This document shows, piece after piece, positions 23,967 to 33,108 of a stretch of 41,509 nt of DNA; the stretch's first letter is position 1, and the number at the start of each line of letters is the position of its first letter. This DNA is from Bryobacterales bacterium (GTDB taxonomy: Bacteria; Acidobacteriota; Terriglobia; Bryobacterales; Bryobacteraceae), in the NCBI GenBank assembly GCA_003162425.1, contig PMOK01000249.1:14390-55898 (forward strand). The letters are read 5' to 3'. The notes beneath the pieces were generated by a model that did no database searches, had not been told where the DNA came from, and saw only the letters and a list, made by a program, of their open reading frames with translations. The position numbers were made by a program, and so were the translations under genes.

Positions 23967-24377
23967 TCAGTAGCCGAGGCAGGCGTGATAAGCCGCGTAT
24001 CGCATAAAGAACGAGAACTGACTGGCGTAAAGTGAGCACCGCTCCGAATTCAGAACCGCAATTCCCGCAACTCCCGCGCCAATCAGCAACCCTTTGCCGA
24101 TTGCCTTCAAAATGTGATGGTCGCCCTTTTGCTGTGGCGCGACAAAGCTGGTCGTCGTCTGTTCAACCGGCGGCCGAGGCGTAACCGCCTTGGTGACGAA
24201 CGCGGCTGAGTAACTGTCGACCGGCTTCGGTGCATCATCCGGAACGTAGGGTGCTGGCTCGGTGCCGACGTTGGAGATTGTCGCTTTGGCTGGCTCGTTG
24301 GTTTGTGCGGTCAGCGGCAGAGCGCAACAGAGCGCCAGACACAGCCATAATGCGCCGACACTGGAAACGATTTTCAT
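23967..24377 (-). CDS. Small exported hypothetical protein
   Basis: A 136-residue protein with a signal peptide (LWLCLALCCALPLTAQ), a proline-rich disordered middle (about 30-85), and a hydrophobic segment near the end (IGKGLLIGAGVAGIAVL). It ends with two cysteines. The gene has GGAGG before its ATG, which supports a real gene. No family is recognised. It lies inside the tRNA-Cys island. Confidence 0.65.
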   Translation of the reverse strand: MKIVSSVGALWLCLALCCALPLTAQTNEPAKATISNVGTEPAPYVPDDAPKPVDSYSAAFVTKAVTPRPPVEQTTTSFVAPQQKGDHHILKAIGKGLLIGAGVAGIAVLNSERCSLYASQFSFFMRYAAYHACLGY

Positions 24378-24810
24378 TGAGGGCCTCCGATGTAATCCAG
24401 TCTGCGCCCAGGATTTTCTAAAATCACCAGTACAAAAGACTCAAAAGGGCCTTACGGTGCTTAGTTCCAGGCACACCTGGTTTTGGGGGGATGAAGGCCG
24501 TTAATGGGTGCCGAAATCCGACACAATCTTACACGACAACGCGCGCACGGGCGGGCGCGGGAAGCCCCGAGTCGCAACGAACCTCATGAAGGTCATAGAA
24601 GATGCGGTTTTCGGCTGAATGTTTCAAGCGTGTGGCTGACCAGTCGAGCCACTAAATTGCCACTATTCGTGTACATTTTCTTCGCGCTCGTTATTGAAGA
24701 GAAAGAGGTTTTGGCTCCAGACAGTATGGGGCTGAAACACCTGCGTTTCGGTGCGCGTTTTCGGCCTGCCTTCGAGAATCCATTCTATCTGTATTCTATT
24801 TCTCAGTCCC
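24378..24810. other. Gene-free stretch
   Basis: I see no convincing gene, RNA or repeat. It probably holds the promoter of the small exported protein on the minus strand. Confidence 0.4.
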
Positions 24811-26094
24811 CTACTGAAGCGAAATCACAACATTCGGAGGTGTCTGCGTTCCCCCCACCGTTGCCACAATCGAGACATCCCCCGTTCCGAGGCCCTCTGG
24901 AACAGTCAGATTGATCTGGTAAAGACCGGCGCCGGACAGGCCCGCAAATGTCGGGAGCACGCTCGAATTGCCTATGCGGAGCCTCACTGGATTGGTGGTA
25001 GGTGCCGTCCCAAAGAACACTTGCCCGGCAGGTGCGGCTGGGTTGGTCAGCCCGAGCCCGGTACTGTACAGTTCCACGATGTCGCCCGCTTTTGCGGCAA
25101 CCGTTGGATAACCAAGTGATGTTCCGGTCGGCCCAATAATGTCGTAGGAACCTCCGCCGTAGGCGCCTGAACCATCGGCCCTGACTATGATGCCGGCCAC
25201 GTGTTTGGAATCCTGTAGAAAGAATGAAGGAGCAAACCGAGCCAGCGTCACGGTGGCTGTCGAGCTTCCACCGGCGGTCGTGACGACCACTGGAACGTTG
25301 CCGGTAGCCGTGTCGGTCGGGGCTTGCACGTTAATCTGTCCGGCACTAACGAACGAGAGATAAGCTGATTTGCCATTGACCGTCACACTTGTGCCACCCA
25401 GAAACGTTGGGAAATCTCCATTCCAGGCCATCGTTGAATTGGCGAGATTGGCGCCGTAAATCGAGACCCATTCGCCGGACTGGATTGTTGACACTGCACT
25501 GCCGACAGGAACGATGCCACCGGCTTTGATCGATGGCACGGGCAAAGTCGGTGGTGGCGGGGGTGAAACAATTGCCGAGCAACCGCTAACCGAATCCGGC
25601 GTATAATCCGTTTCAGCAAAATTTACATCTAGGACCATAAAGGGATCGACCGATCCGGGAATTGGCGGAAGCGCGGCCGGTAGGCTTCCGTTTGGAAAGA
25701 AGATGCCAGACCAGCCAAGCGATACCGACGCAGCAACTATCGTGTTATTCGTGCTTGTGAAGCCCACGGTGAGATCAAACGCCGAAAAATCTATGCTGGA
25801 ATCAGAACTAACGGTCACAATAAGCGAGATGGGCTGAGAAGGGGAAGAAGTATAGGTTGTCTGATCTACCGTCAAGCTGGCAGTCCCAGCCAGGCCGGAG
25901 TCAGAAGAATATTGATAAATCCCTGGAGAAGGCATCGTCGGAGAAGGCAAGCTTGTGATGTTGACTGTAAAGCTAGCCGCTGAACCGCTCGAAAACGTAT
26001 AGCATTGTGCGCTGGCGATGCGAACTCCGGTTAAGAGAAGTGCGATCGCAAACCGAGGACATCTACCTCCCACCATGGTTCGCAAGGAACGCAT
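24811..26094 (-). CDS. Secreted protein with TIGR03437 C-terminal domain
   Basis: A 427-residue exported protein. Its signal peptide (FAIALLLTGVRIASAQ) is followed by a Thr/Ser-rich beta domain (about 35-190) that I cannot place. The C-terminal 225 residues are TIGR03437-type, with SGEWVSIYGANLANST, VSAGQINVQAPTDT, VELYSTGLGLTNP and LYQINLTVPEGL. GGAGG with suitable spacing precedes the ATG. It is a second, shorter relative of the protein at 9.8 kb and is likely exported to the periplasm or outside; its function is unknown. It is cargo between the tRNA-Cys fragment at 23527 and the tRNA gene. Confidence 0.83.
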   Translation of the reverse strand: MRSLRTMVGGRCPRFAIALLLTGVRIASAQCYTFSSGSAASFTVNITSLPSPTMPSPGIYQYSSDSGLAGTASLTVDQTTYTSSPSQPISLIVTVSSDSSIDFSAFDLTVGFTSTNNTIVAASVSLGWSGIFFPNGSLPAALPPIPGSVDPFMVLDVNFAETDYTPDSVSGCSAIVSPPPPPTLPVPSIKAGGIVPVGSAVSTIQSGEWVSIYGANLANSTMAWNGDFPTFLGGTSVTVNGKSAYLSFVSAGQINVQAPTDTATGNVPVVVTTAGGSSTATVTLARFAPSFFLQDSKHVAGIIVRADGSGAYGGGSYDIIGPTGTSLGYPTVAAKAGDIVELYSTGLGLTNPAAPAGQVFFGTAPTTNPVRLRIGNSSVLPTFAGLSGAGLYQINLTVPEGLGTGDVSIVATVGGTQTPPNVVISLQ

Positions 26095-26238
26095 ACTCTA
26101 TCACCTCCGTTCGTTTATCGTCTGAATCGTGGCCTGGCTTTAAGCCTTTTCAGAAACGCTGGAGTTAGCATTGCAGTTTTCCCCGTGTACTTCTATGGAA
26201 ATGTTGTTGGAATTATCCCAAAAGGAGCCCCTTGGCGC

Positions 26239-26346
26239 ATGCGGAAGTTCTTCGTTTTCCGAACGCCTATGCTAACCGCCGTATTGGGCGTTGTTCTGGC
26301 ATCCACTGCTGGCTTCTTCCTGGGGACGATTTCCGTACACTTGTAG
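26239..26346 (+). CDS. Possible 35-residue small membrane protein
   Basis: A short frame with AAAGGAG at 26221-26227, 11 bases before the ATG, encodes 35 residues: a basic start (MRKFFVFRTP) and one hydrophobic helix (TAVLGVVLASTAGFFLG). Its size and charge pattern suit a small membrane protein. It could also be the remains of a longer gene. The rest of 26095-26557 holds nothing else I can support. Confidence 0.35.
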   Translation: MRKFFVFRTPMLTAVLGVVLASTAGFFLGTISVHL

Positions 26347-26557
26347 GCGTCTATCAGCGTCGAAACGGGCGCGCCAACCTGCTTCGCAATCGCGCAAGCA
26401 CAGGACCGCGAGATGGAACGATTTGAGGCTCAGAACATTTCAGGCGCGCAACGTTGTCCGGTTTCGGTCCGGTCGAATGCGCTGAAAACCGGGAAAACGA
26501 GGGATCGGGCAGTAACTCGCGGGAAGGTCTAAGTGCTAGCAAAATCAATTAGGTTGA

Positions 26558-26632
<75 letters not shown>

Positions 26633-26708
26633 TGATTCCGTGAGGGCCTTGGCCGGCTGGTTGAGCTTCTCTTCGCACCATACCGCGACTTACACGCAGA
26701 AGTCAATT

Positions 26709-28565
26709 CTAGCGCGCTTGAAACGTGAGTCCCTTGCTCTGGCTGGGCGGGATTTTCTTGGCGCCATCCCGCGACGCGGTGGTGGAAACAGATTCCGGCA
26801 CAACCGGCAACAGCACATGCGACGGATAAACCCGGCTGTGGTAGATGGTCTGCTGCACCTTCTTTAACACCGTTTCGTCAGCGAGAGAACGGCCGGTGTT
26901 CGGATTGCGATCGAACCGCGGGAAGTTGCTGCTTGAAATCTCCACGCGGATGCGGTGTCCTGCCAGGAACACATTACTGGTCACTCCGGCGTCGATCGTG
27001 AGCGGATAAATCTCGCCCGGCTTACCCAACTCGGCTTTCTCCAGTCCATTGCGATAGCGGACTCGGAGCACGCCATCGGTGAGATTGCGCGCCTCGCCGC
27101 TTGGAAACACATCTATCAGTTTCGCCGTGAAATCCGTATCGGGCGCGGATGTTGACGCGTACAGCACCACGCGGACGGGTCCGGTTGCCTCCAGCGCCTG
27201 CTTCAAGGGATCGCTGGTGTAGACCAGAACGTCTTTGCGCTTCTCCACCGGCCGCTGGTCCATGGGTCCCCAGGGAAAAATCTTCGGATCGCAGCACACT
27301 GCTCCGCCCATAGTCGGCACCGGATCGCGCGGATCGTAAGTGTACTGGTCGGGCTTGGCTTTCTTCCCCAGGTTCCAAACCAGCGCGCCATCGCCCTTCA
27401 TTGTGTTGGCGTGACCTTTACTGGTCAGGTAAAAAGGCGTGTAACGGGTGCGGGCGAGCGGCCATTCCTGCTCGTCACGCCAGCGATTCGCTCCCATCAC
27501 GAAAATGTGCATCGGAGCCTCATCCACTTCCGCGCGAGCGCTGTGCCACATCCAGGGCGTGTAGTGCGCTGCTTCCTCCGGCACTCCTTTCAGCCAATGA
27601 TCGAACCACGCGATCTGGTACGCGCGAATGGGCGCTCCGGCATCGTCGCCGAAACCAACGCCGGCAAATGTACTCGACATGTTATGCGGCCAGGGACCAA
27701 TCATGATGCGGTGTTTCGTATCCTGTTTGCCCGGCTTATGCAACGCCGCAAAGGCATCCAGGTCGCTCTCGACATAGTTGTCGTACCAGCCGCCCACCGC
27801 AAACACGGGCACGTGGACGCGATCGATGTTCTCGCGAACGCTGCGTTCCTTCCAGAACGAATCATAAGTAGGATGTTCCAGGATGGTCTGGTACAGGGGC
27901 AGTGGCCGGGTAGTGGCGGCGGTATCGGAAGTCCGCAGCGGCAGGTGACCGATGTAACTGCCAAATTTCGGCTTGGGGAGCCCGGCAGGGGTCAGGTTCT
28001 GCGACAACCAGAGCAGACGATGCCCCAGCTTCATGGCGCCGCCAGGAGAATAGAACCGGTCCAGATAATCGTCGCTGCCGGAGACCACCGGAAAGATCGC
28101 CTTCAAGTGCGGGTTATTCAAAAGCGCCACTCGCCACTGTGCGATTCCCAAATACGATCCGCCGATCATCCCCACTTTGCCGTCCGACCACGGCTGCGCC
28201 GCAATCCAGTTGAGCGTGTCGTATCCGTCCGGACCTTCCTGGTTCAAAGCGTCGAACACGCCTTCGGAGTTATAGCGGCCGCGCACATCCTGCATCACAA
28301 CCGCGTACCCGTGCTGGATAAAGGAAGAATAACCTGGCTGAAAATCGGCACCTTTTCCATACGGCGTTCGAATCAGGATGGCTGGGTATCGCGCGCCACC
28401 GGCCGGATGAAAGACGTTGGCGTCCAGATGAATTCCGTCGCGCATCGGAACGCGCACGTGTAGCAGCTTCTCCATCGTGATAGCCGGGGCTGTGACAGCC
28501 ACGGGCATGACGGGAGAAACCGTGAGCAACGCCGCTCCAAACAAGAATGATGCGGTGATTTTCAC
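26709..28565 (-). CDS. CocE/NonD-family alpha/beta hydrolase (X-Pro dipeptidyl-peptidase S15 type)
   Basis: About 618 residues. A probable signal segment (ITASFLFGAALLTVSPVM) precedes an alpha/beta-hydrolase domain. The nucleophile serine is in MIGGSYLGIAQW, with GGWYDNYVESD likely to hold the catalytic Asp and GPWPHNMSS the catalytic His. The last 200 residues form the jelly-roll C-terminal domain of the S15/CocE family. Members cleave esters, amides or X-Pro peptides; substrate cannot be told. The start is uncertain: the GTG at 28565 fits a signal peptide, while a TTG at 28712 would overlap the glycosyltransferase gene by 95 bases and is unlikely. Confidence 0.88.
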   Translation of the reverse strand: MKITASFLFGAALLTVSPVMPVAVTAPAITMEKLLHVRVPMRDGIHLDANVFHPAGGARYPAILIRTPYGKGADFQPGYSSFIQHGYAVVMQDVRGRYNSEGVFDALNQEGPDGYDTLNWIAAQPWSDGKVGMIGGSYLGIAQWRVALLNNPHLKAIFPVVSGSDDYLDRFYSPGGAMKLGHRLLWLSQNLTPAGLPKPKFGSYIGHLPLRTSDTAATTRPLPLYQTILEHPTYDSFWKERSVRENIDRVHVPVFAVGGWYDNYVESDLDAFAALHKPGKQDTKHRIMIGPWPHNMSSTFAGVGFGDDAGAPIRAYQIAWFDHWLKGVPEEAAHYTPWMWHSARAEVDEAPMHIFVMGANRWRDEQEWPLARTRYTPFYLTSKGHANTMKGDGALVWNLGKKAKPDQYTYDPRDPVPTMGGAVCCDPKIFPWGPMDQRPVEKRKDVLVYTSDPLKQALEATGPVRVVLYASTSAPDTDFTAKLIDVFPSGEARNLTDGVLRVRYRNGLEKAELGKPGEIYPLTIDAGVTSNVFLAGHRIRVEISSSNFPRFDRNPNTGRSLADETVLKKVQQTIYHSRVYPSHVLLPVVPESVSTTASRDGAKKIPPSQSKGLTFQAR

Positions 28566-28617
28566 CGGCAGAAATAGCGCCGTTACGAGGGCGCTCTCCA
28601 AAATTAAACCGATTAGA

Positions 28618-29709
28618 TTAATGATAACAGGCTCGCATGACTTCCCAATACATATCGGCCACCCGTTCGGGGGTGTGAAACTCGCGAATATGGGCTGAGG
28701 CGCGTTCTCCAATGGCTCGCGCGTCCTGGGAGAATGTGGCCAGCCAGACCATGAATTCCACTAATAAGTCTTCCTCGGACGGTCCGGTATCCACGCGCAG
28801 GCAGGTGGCATCTGGAAATCCCGACGTCTCCGCGGATGCGCTCATCAAAACAGGTTTGCCGATTCCCATCAGCCTTATGCTGATGCCGGACGTTTCCCCT
28901 GCCGTGGGATAACGCAGGTTGATGCAAGCGTCGACAGCGGCCGCATGTAGCCAGAAGTCGCGCTCCGGCGTATAGCCGATTCGGACAATCCCTTCCGCGC
29001 CGAGTAGCGGTTCGAGAGCTCTCTCGAGGTCTCGCGACACGAAATCGCCCGCCACCACGAGCGCAATGTCCGCCGCGGCGCGCGCCCGATGGAAGGCCCG
29101 CAGCACAGCCGCCAGACGCTTCGATTCCCGCAAGTGTCCAAAAACGCCGAACAGAAAGGTTCTTTCGCTGATCCCAATTTTTCGGCGCCAGTTCTCGATT
29201 TCCCGGCGGCCCGGGACCTCGGGCAACTCCAGCAAGTGCGGGATTTCGTGGATCGCCGCTCCCGGCACGTGCGCTTTCACGACTTCCGCCGCCGCCGGAT
29301 TGTGAACAATCAGCGCCAGCGACCGTTCAGCCACGCGTTTCAGCATCGGATACCGGAAATATTGCGGATCGCTGGCCGAGCGCGCCCGCCCGCGCCACAA
29401 TTCATGCGCCTGATCTTCGTTCCACGCGCCATAGTTGTAAACGAACTCCGCGACGTACTGCTGCTCAGAGAAACTTCCCAGGAAAAAATGCTGTAGAACT
29501 GCATCGTGCAGCACCGCGACACCGGGCTTTTCGAGCGCGCGCTGGTAGATCTCGCGATGGAGCGGGTTGTTGCCCAGATGGTACAGGTTGATGTCGCCCT
29601 CGCCCAGTTCCACAGCGCCGGATGATCGAAGAGCACGCAACAACGACGCGGAGTAATCGGCCACACCCGTGCGCGCGGGCGGGAGCGGCGAGAAGAATCC
29701 AACCTTCAA
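28618..29709 (-). CDS. Glycosyltransferase (GT4-like)
   Basis: A 363-residue two-domain GT-B protein. [20 protein letters not shown] is the N-terminal glycine-rich start common to GT4 enzymes, [19 protein letters not shown] opens the second domain, and [20 protein letters not shown] is the nucleotide-sugar/EX7E-type region. Donor and acceptor are unknown. It uses TTG as start, overlapping the stop of the upstream YggS-like gene by 4 bases, so both are probably one transcript. No other cell-wall genes lie beside it. Confidence 0.85.
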   Translation of the reverse strand: MKVGFFSPLPPARTGVADYSASLLRALRSSGAVELGEGDINLYHLGNNPLHREIYQRALEKPGVAVLHDAVLQHFFLGSFSEQQYVAEFVYNYGAWNEDQAHELWRGRARSASDPQYFRYPMLKRVAERSLALIVHNPAAAEVVKAHVPGAAIHEIPHLLELPEVPGRREIENWRRKIGISERTFLFGVFGHLRESKRLAAVLRAFHRARAAADIALVVAGDFVSRDLERALEPLLGAEGIVRIGYTPERDFWLHAAAVDACINLRYPTAGETSGISIRLMGIGKPVLMSASAETSGFPDATCLRVDTGPSEEDLLVEFMVWLATFSQDARAIGERASAHIREFHTPERVADMYWEVMRACYH

Positions 29710-30365
29710 GCTTTTTTCCGCGGCCCAAACAATGCCGTGCCAATGCGCACTATGGTCGCGCCCTCCTCAATCGCCACTTCCAAGTCGTGCGACATGCCCA
29801 TCGACAATTGCTTCAAACCGTTCGCGTCCGCGAGCGCGCGCAGTTTCGCGAAATACGGGCGCGACGGCTCGGCATCGTCCGACCAGGGTGGCATGGTCAT
29901 CAGGCCCAAAAGCCGCAAGCGCGGGCACTCCCGGATTACCTCCACCAGCGCTGGTACTTCCCCGGGCGCCGCGCCCGCCTTGGCTTCTTCGGCTGACAGC
30001 TTCACCTCAATCATCACGTCCAGCGGCTTCTGCTCCGCATCCAACCGGCGCGCCAGTTTCTGAGTGTCCACGGTCTGGATCACATCAAAAATCTCCGCGG
30101 CGATTTTCGATTTGTTCGACTGCAGGTGCCCGATCAGATGAAAGCGCGAGCCCTCGCAATCCGCCAACTCGGCGCGCTTGCCCTCAAATTCCTGCACATA
30201 GTTCTCGCCGAATTCCCGCAGGCCCAGTTGGAATGCTTCGCGGATCAGCGCGGCCGGGAATTTCTTCGTTACAGCCAATAAAGTGATGTCGCTGCGCTGG
30301 CGTCCCGCGTGGGCAGCCGCGTTCGCGATCCTGGTTTCGACTTGCTCTAGCTTTTCTTTAAGCAC
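29706..30365 (-). CDS. YggS-family PLP-binding protein
   Basis: A 219-residue protein with the PLPBP/YggS TIM-barrel fold. The PLP lysine lies in [19 protein letters not shown] is the conserved turn, [10 protein letters not shown] the phosphate-side loop, and [19 protein letters not shown] the C-terminal phosphate-binding stretch. Family members have no known enzymatic reaction but keep vitamin B6 and amino-acid pools in balance. The start is GTG at 30365. Confidence 0.93.
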   Translation of the reverse strand: MLKEKLEQVETRIANAAAHAGRQRSDITLLAVTKKFPAALIREAFQLGLREFGENYVQEFEGKRAELADCEGSRFHLIGHLQSNKSKIAAEIFDVIQTVDTQKLARRLDAEQKPLDVMIEVKLSAEEAKAGAAPGEVPALVEVIRECPRLRLLGLMTMPPWSDDAEPSRPYFAKLRALADANGLKQLSMGMSHDLEVAIEEGATIVRIGTALFGPRKKA

Positions 30366-30490
30366 CGGATGATGATACCGGAATACGATAATAGATTAGC
30401 GCAGGCCTTGTTCAAGGCTTGTTTCTCACCGCCCCCGCCGAGCCGCGACCCGTAGGTAAGAAGCCGTGAAAATTGTTCCCTTGCTGACGC

Positions 30491-30538
30491 GTGGGGCTAT
30501 CATTCGGGGCACGAATGCCGGCCTGCCGATGTAGCCCC
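30491..30538. repeat. Degenerate short relative of the multi-hairpin element
   Basis: GTGGGGCTA opens the segment; GGGGCTA (30493-30499) complements TAGCCCC (30532-30538). Inside are hairpins CATTCG/CGAATG (30501-30517) and CGGC/GCCG (30519-30528). The GTGGGGC outer arm is the same as in the copies at 8827 and 32938, but it has only two inner hairpins. Both conventional start codons of the next gene (GTG 30491, ATG 30515) fall within it. Confidence 0.5.
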
Positions 30539-32023
30539 GCGCGTGAGCAAGGGGACAGGAGCATCCCACTGACCGATATCCGCCAGACCATCGAGCAATT
30601 TCTTCAGAACAGCGCCGAGACTGTCCTGTGCGAGCCTGGCGAAGAATCTCTCCCGATTACGGCCGATAACTTTGTGCTCGAAACACGCAACGGCTGGCTG
30701 AGCCTGCAAGCCTGGAACGATCGCCGTAACCTGGTACGCCGCGTCACCGGCATTGAAAGCCAGACCCGCGGAAAGCTGGTGTTGCGCATCCAGCGTTTCG
30801 GCCACCGGACCGGCACTCTGTCGCTGGTGGATTTACGGCGCAGCGCGGGCGAGAATATCACTCTGCAGAGCGGGCGTCTCGAATTCCGCGAACAGTTCCG
30901 ACGTTTTCTGCGGCGTCAATTCCCAACCTATAAGATCGCCGAGCTGACCACCGGCGCCGATCTGGAGCATAGCCTTTCACCCGCTTATCCCCGCGCTTTC
31001 CTGCGGCAGGGCGCTTCCGGCTGGGCTGCGATTGGCGCTTCGCCGGATGCGTTCCACTGCGACGGAGTCCTCACCTTCGGCCTCATCTGGCTGGATTACC
31101 TGCGCCTCCGAGAGCCCGCCGCGGTGATTCACGGCTTGATCCTTTATCTTCCTGCTGATCGCGAGAAGACCACTTGCCTGCGGCTGCTGTTCCTAAATCC
31201 TGAGCTAGCGCAATTCGCCGCGTTCGTGTATACCGAAGAGAAAATCGAAGAGCGGGTCGACCTGCGCGACTATGGCAATCTCGATACGCGCCTGGAACCT
31301 TATCGCCGCCGGCTTCCCTCCGAGCTGGATCGAATTCTCGCGCCCCTCCGCGAAATCGGCGATGTCGAAGCCATCGAGCGCTCCGATGGCGAACTGAGCC
31401 TGCGAGTGCGCGGCATGGAATTCGCCAGGACGTCCGGGGATGAATTGCGATTCGGGCTCGAGCGGCTGCGCCCTGCCGGCGTTGAGCACGCAGTTGAGAT
31501 GGTGCGTTTGGCTGAGGATTTGAGCCGGTTTCGTTCGCCCGACGCCATCGATCGCCAAAATCCGCTGTACCTGCGAAATCCCGAAGCGTGGCTGGAATCG
31601 CGAGTTCGTAACGACATTGAAGCCATCGATGCGCGCCTGCTCTCTGCTCCGATTTATGGACAAGTGCCCGCTTTCGCCGCCACCGATCGGGGCGTTCTTG
31701 ACTTGCTGGCGGCGGACCACGCCGGGCGCCTCGCGGTGCTCGAGCTGAAGGCTTCCGAAGATATCCACCTGCCTTTGCAAGCGCTGGATTATTGGATGCG
31801 AGTGAAGTGGCATCTGGATCGCCGCGAGTTCAGCGCGCGCGGCTATTTCCCGGGAATTGAATTGCGCGCTGAAACGCCGCGTCTGCTGCTGGTCTCGCCG
31901 GCGCTCGATTTTCACCCGTCCAATGAGCGCGTCCTCCGTTACTTTTCCCCCGCCGTCGAAGTGGAGCGGGTCGGCGTCAGTTTAGAATGGCAGAGGGAGC
32001 TGAAAGTGGTGTTCCGCTCGTGA
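30515..32023 (+). CDS. Hypothetical protein with C-terminal PD-(D/E)XK-like nuclease domain
   Basis: About 502 residues, no membrane segments. The last 150 residues contain a probable PD-(D/E)XK core: GVLDLLAADHAGRLAVLELK gives the D and the ExK, followed by a helix LPLQALDYWMRVKW. The rest has no recognised domain. The start is unsettled. The ATG at 30515 lies in a hairpin repeat. A CTG at 30569 has AGGAG 8 bases upstream and begins just where the protein becomes regular (TDIRQTIEQFLQNS). The next gene, 6 bases downstream, encodes a DUF697-like protein, so the two may work together. A DNA-processing role is a guess. Confidence 0.75.
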   Translation: MPACRCSPAREQGDRSIPLTDIRQTIEQFLQNSAETVLCEPGEESLPITADNFVLETRNGWLSLQAWNDRRNLVRRVTGIESQTRGKLVLRIQRFGHRTGTLSLVDLRRSAGENITLQSGRLEFREQFRRFLRRQFPTYKIAELTTGADLEHSLSPAYPRAFLRQGASGWAAIGASPDAFHCDGVLTFGLIWLDYLRLREPAAVIHGLILYLPADREKTTCLRLLFLNPELAQFAAFVYTEEKIEERVDLRDYGNLDTRLEPYRRRLPSELDRILAPLREIGDVEAIERSDGELSLRVRGMEFARTSGDELRFGLERLRPAGVEHAVEMVRLAEDLSRFRSPDAIDRQNPLYLRNPEAWLESRVRNDIEAIDARLLSAPIYGQVPAFAATDRGVLDLLAADHAGRLAVLELKASEDIHLPLQALDYWMRVKWHLDRREFSARGYFPGIELRAETPRLLLVSPALDFHPSNERVLRYFSPAVEVERVGVSLEWQRELKVVFRS

Positions 32024-32029
32024 GCTGTC

Positions 32030-32929
32030 ATGCCTATCCAATTTTTCAACAACATTAAGAAAGCGATCAGCAATCTGGACCCGGAGGAAGCGCGCCGCCA
32101 TGCTGAGCGCCCGATCCGGTTGTTCCTGTATGCCGATAGCGAGCGCGCCTACCGCCAGATGGAGGAGTTTTTCGCGCCGCCTGAGCTGTCCGAGTCCAGG
32201 CGGGCGCAGCTCCAGCACCGTATTTATCGCGCTACCGAGGGATTCTTGCCGGCCGAGCGACACGATTTAGAAATCTACTACGAGGATTCGCCGCACGATA
32301 TACTCGCACCTTCGAGTCAGGTTTTTGCGTTTCGCCCCGATCGTCCCATCCAAACTATTCACCAGGTGCTGCACCATCGCCGCGATCTGGCCATTCCACT
32401 GGCGGTGCACATCCAGCCGTTTCGCGAGGAAGTTTCGCAGAGAATTATAAAAAAAGTCGCAAAAGAAAACGCTCTGTTCGCGCTAGCCACCGCGCTGCCG
32501 GATATCGTTCCCTTCCTCTCGCTGCCTTGGGCAATCGGAGAATTCGCGTCTGACACGGCTCTACTGACGGCGAACCAGTTCCGCATGGCGTTCCTATTGG
32601 CTGCCGCCAACGACCGCGATATCGGCTATCGCGAGCAGAAGGCCGAGGTGGTGTCCATCATGATGGGCGCATTCGGATGGCGGGCGCTGGCGCGCGAACT
32701 GGCCGGAAAAATCCCATTGGGCGGTGGCTTGATTCCCAAGGCCGCTATCGCTTACGCAGGCACACGCGTGGTTGGGCTGTCGCTCGAGCGCCTGTACCGC
32801 ATCGGCCACGCCTACACGCGTGAAGAGCGCCGCCTGGCGTATGAAGATGCGCTGCAGCGCGGCAAAACCTTCGCCGCATCTCTTCTGGACGGAATAAGAG
32901 CCAAGAATCCGGGAGCCAGAATCGGGTAG
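32030..32929 (+). CDS. DUF697-like membrane-associated protein
   Basis: A 299-residue protein. The first 140 residues are soluble and resemble nothing I know. The second half has weak hydrophobic helices (FALATALPDIVPFLSLPWAIG, then SIMMGAFGWRALARELAG and GGLIPKAAIAYAGTRVVGLSL), like the DUF697 segments of GTPase-linked membrane proteins. No GTPase or ATPase site is present. It starts 6 bases after the PD-(D/E)XK-like gene and is probably co-transcribed. The second multi-hairpin repeat begins 8 bases after its stop. Function unknown. Confidence 0.7.
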   Translation: MPIQFFNNIKKAISNLDPEEARRHAERPIRLFLYADSERAYRQMEEFFAPPELSESRRAQLQHRIYRATEGFLPAERHDLEIYYEDSPHDILAPSSQVFAFRPDRPIQTIHQVLHHRRDLAIPLAVHIQPFREEVSQRIIKKVAKENALFALATALPDIVPFLSLPWAIGEFASDTALLTANQFRMAFLLAAANDRDIGYREQKAEVVSIMMGAFGWRALARELAGKIPLGGGLIPKAAIAYAGTRVVGLSLERLYRIGHAYTREERRLAYEDALQRGKTFAASLLDGIRAKNPGARIG

Positions 32930-32937
32930 TTCAGGCT

Positions 32938-33028
32938 GTGGGGCAGGTTGGCAACCTGCGGCGGGTTGTTAACCCGCCCGAGTTTGCGCCAATTGGCAAT
33001 CGGCGCGCAGGATTCCATCCTGCCCCAC
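32938..33028. repeat. Multi-hairpin intergenic element, copy 2
   Basis: Outer arms GTGGGGC (32938-32944) and GCCCCAC (33022-33028) match those of the copy at 8827. Four hairpins lie inside: GCAGGTT/AACCTGC (32943-32959), GCGGGTT/AACCCGC (32961-32977), GCGCCAATT/AATCGGCGC with one mismatch (32986-33006) and GCAGGAT/ATCCTGC (33007-33023). Loops are three bases. Sequences differ from copy 1 while pairing is kept in each stem, so structure appears to be what is preserved. Confidence 0.88.
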
Positions 33029-33108
33029 TACTCAGAATCCGGAAGCCCGAACGATTCCGCATGCGTCCAATATTGCGGATTACTGTAAACTAAGCAAGGA
33101 GGCGCTGA

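Noticed and set aside
27411..28463. Long plus-strand open frame (350 codons)
   Set aside because: It is antisense to the CocE-type hydrolase with its recognisable catalytic motifs and has no domain itself.
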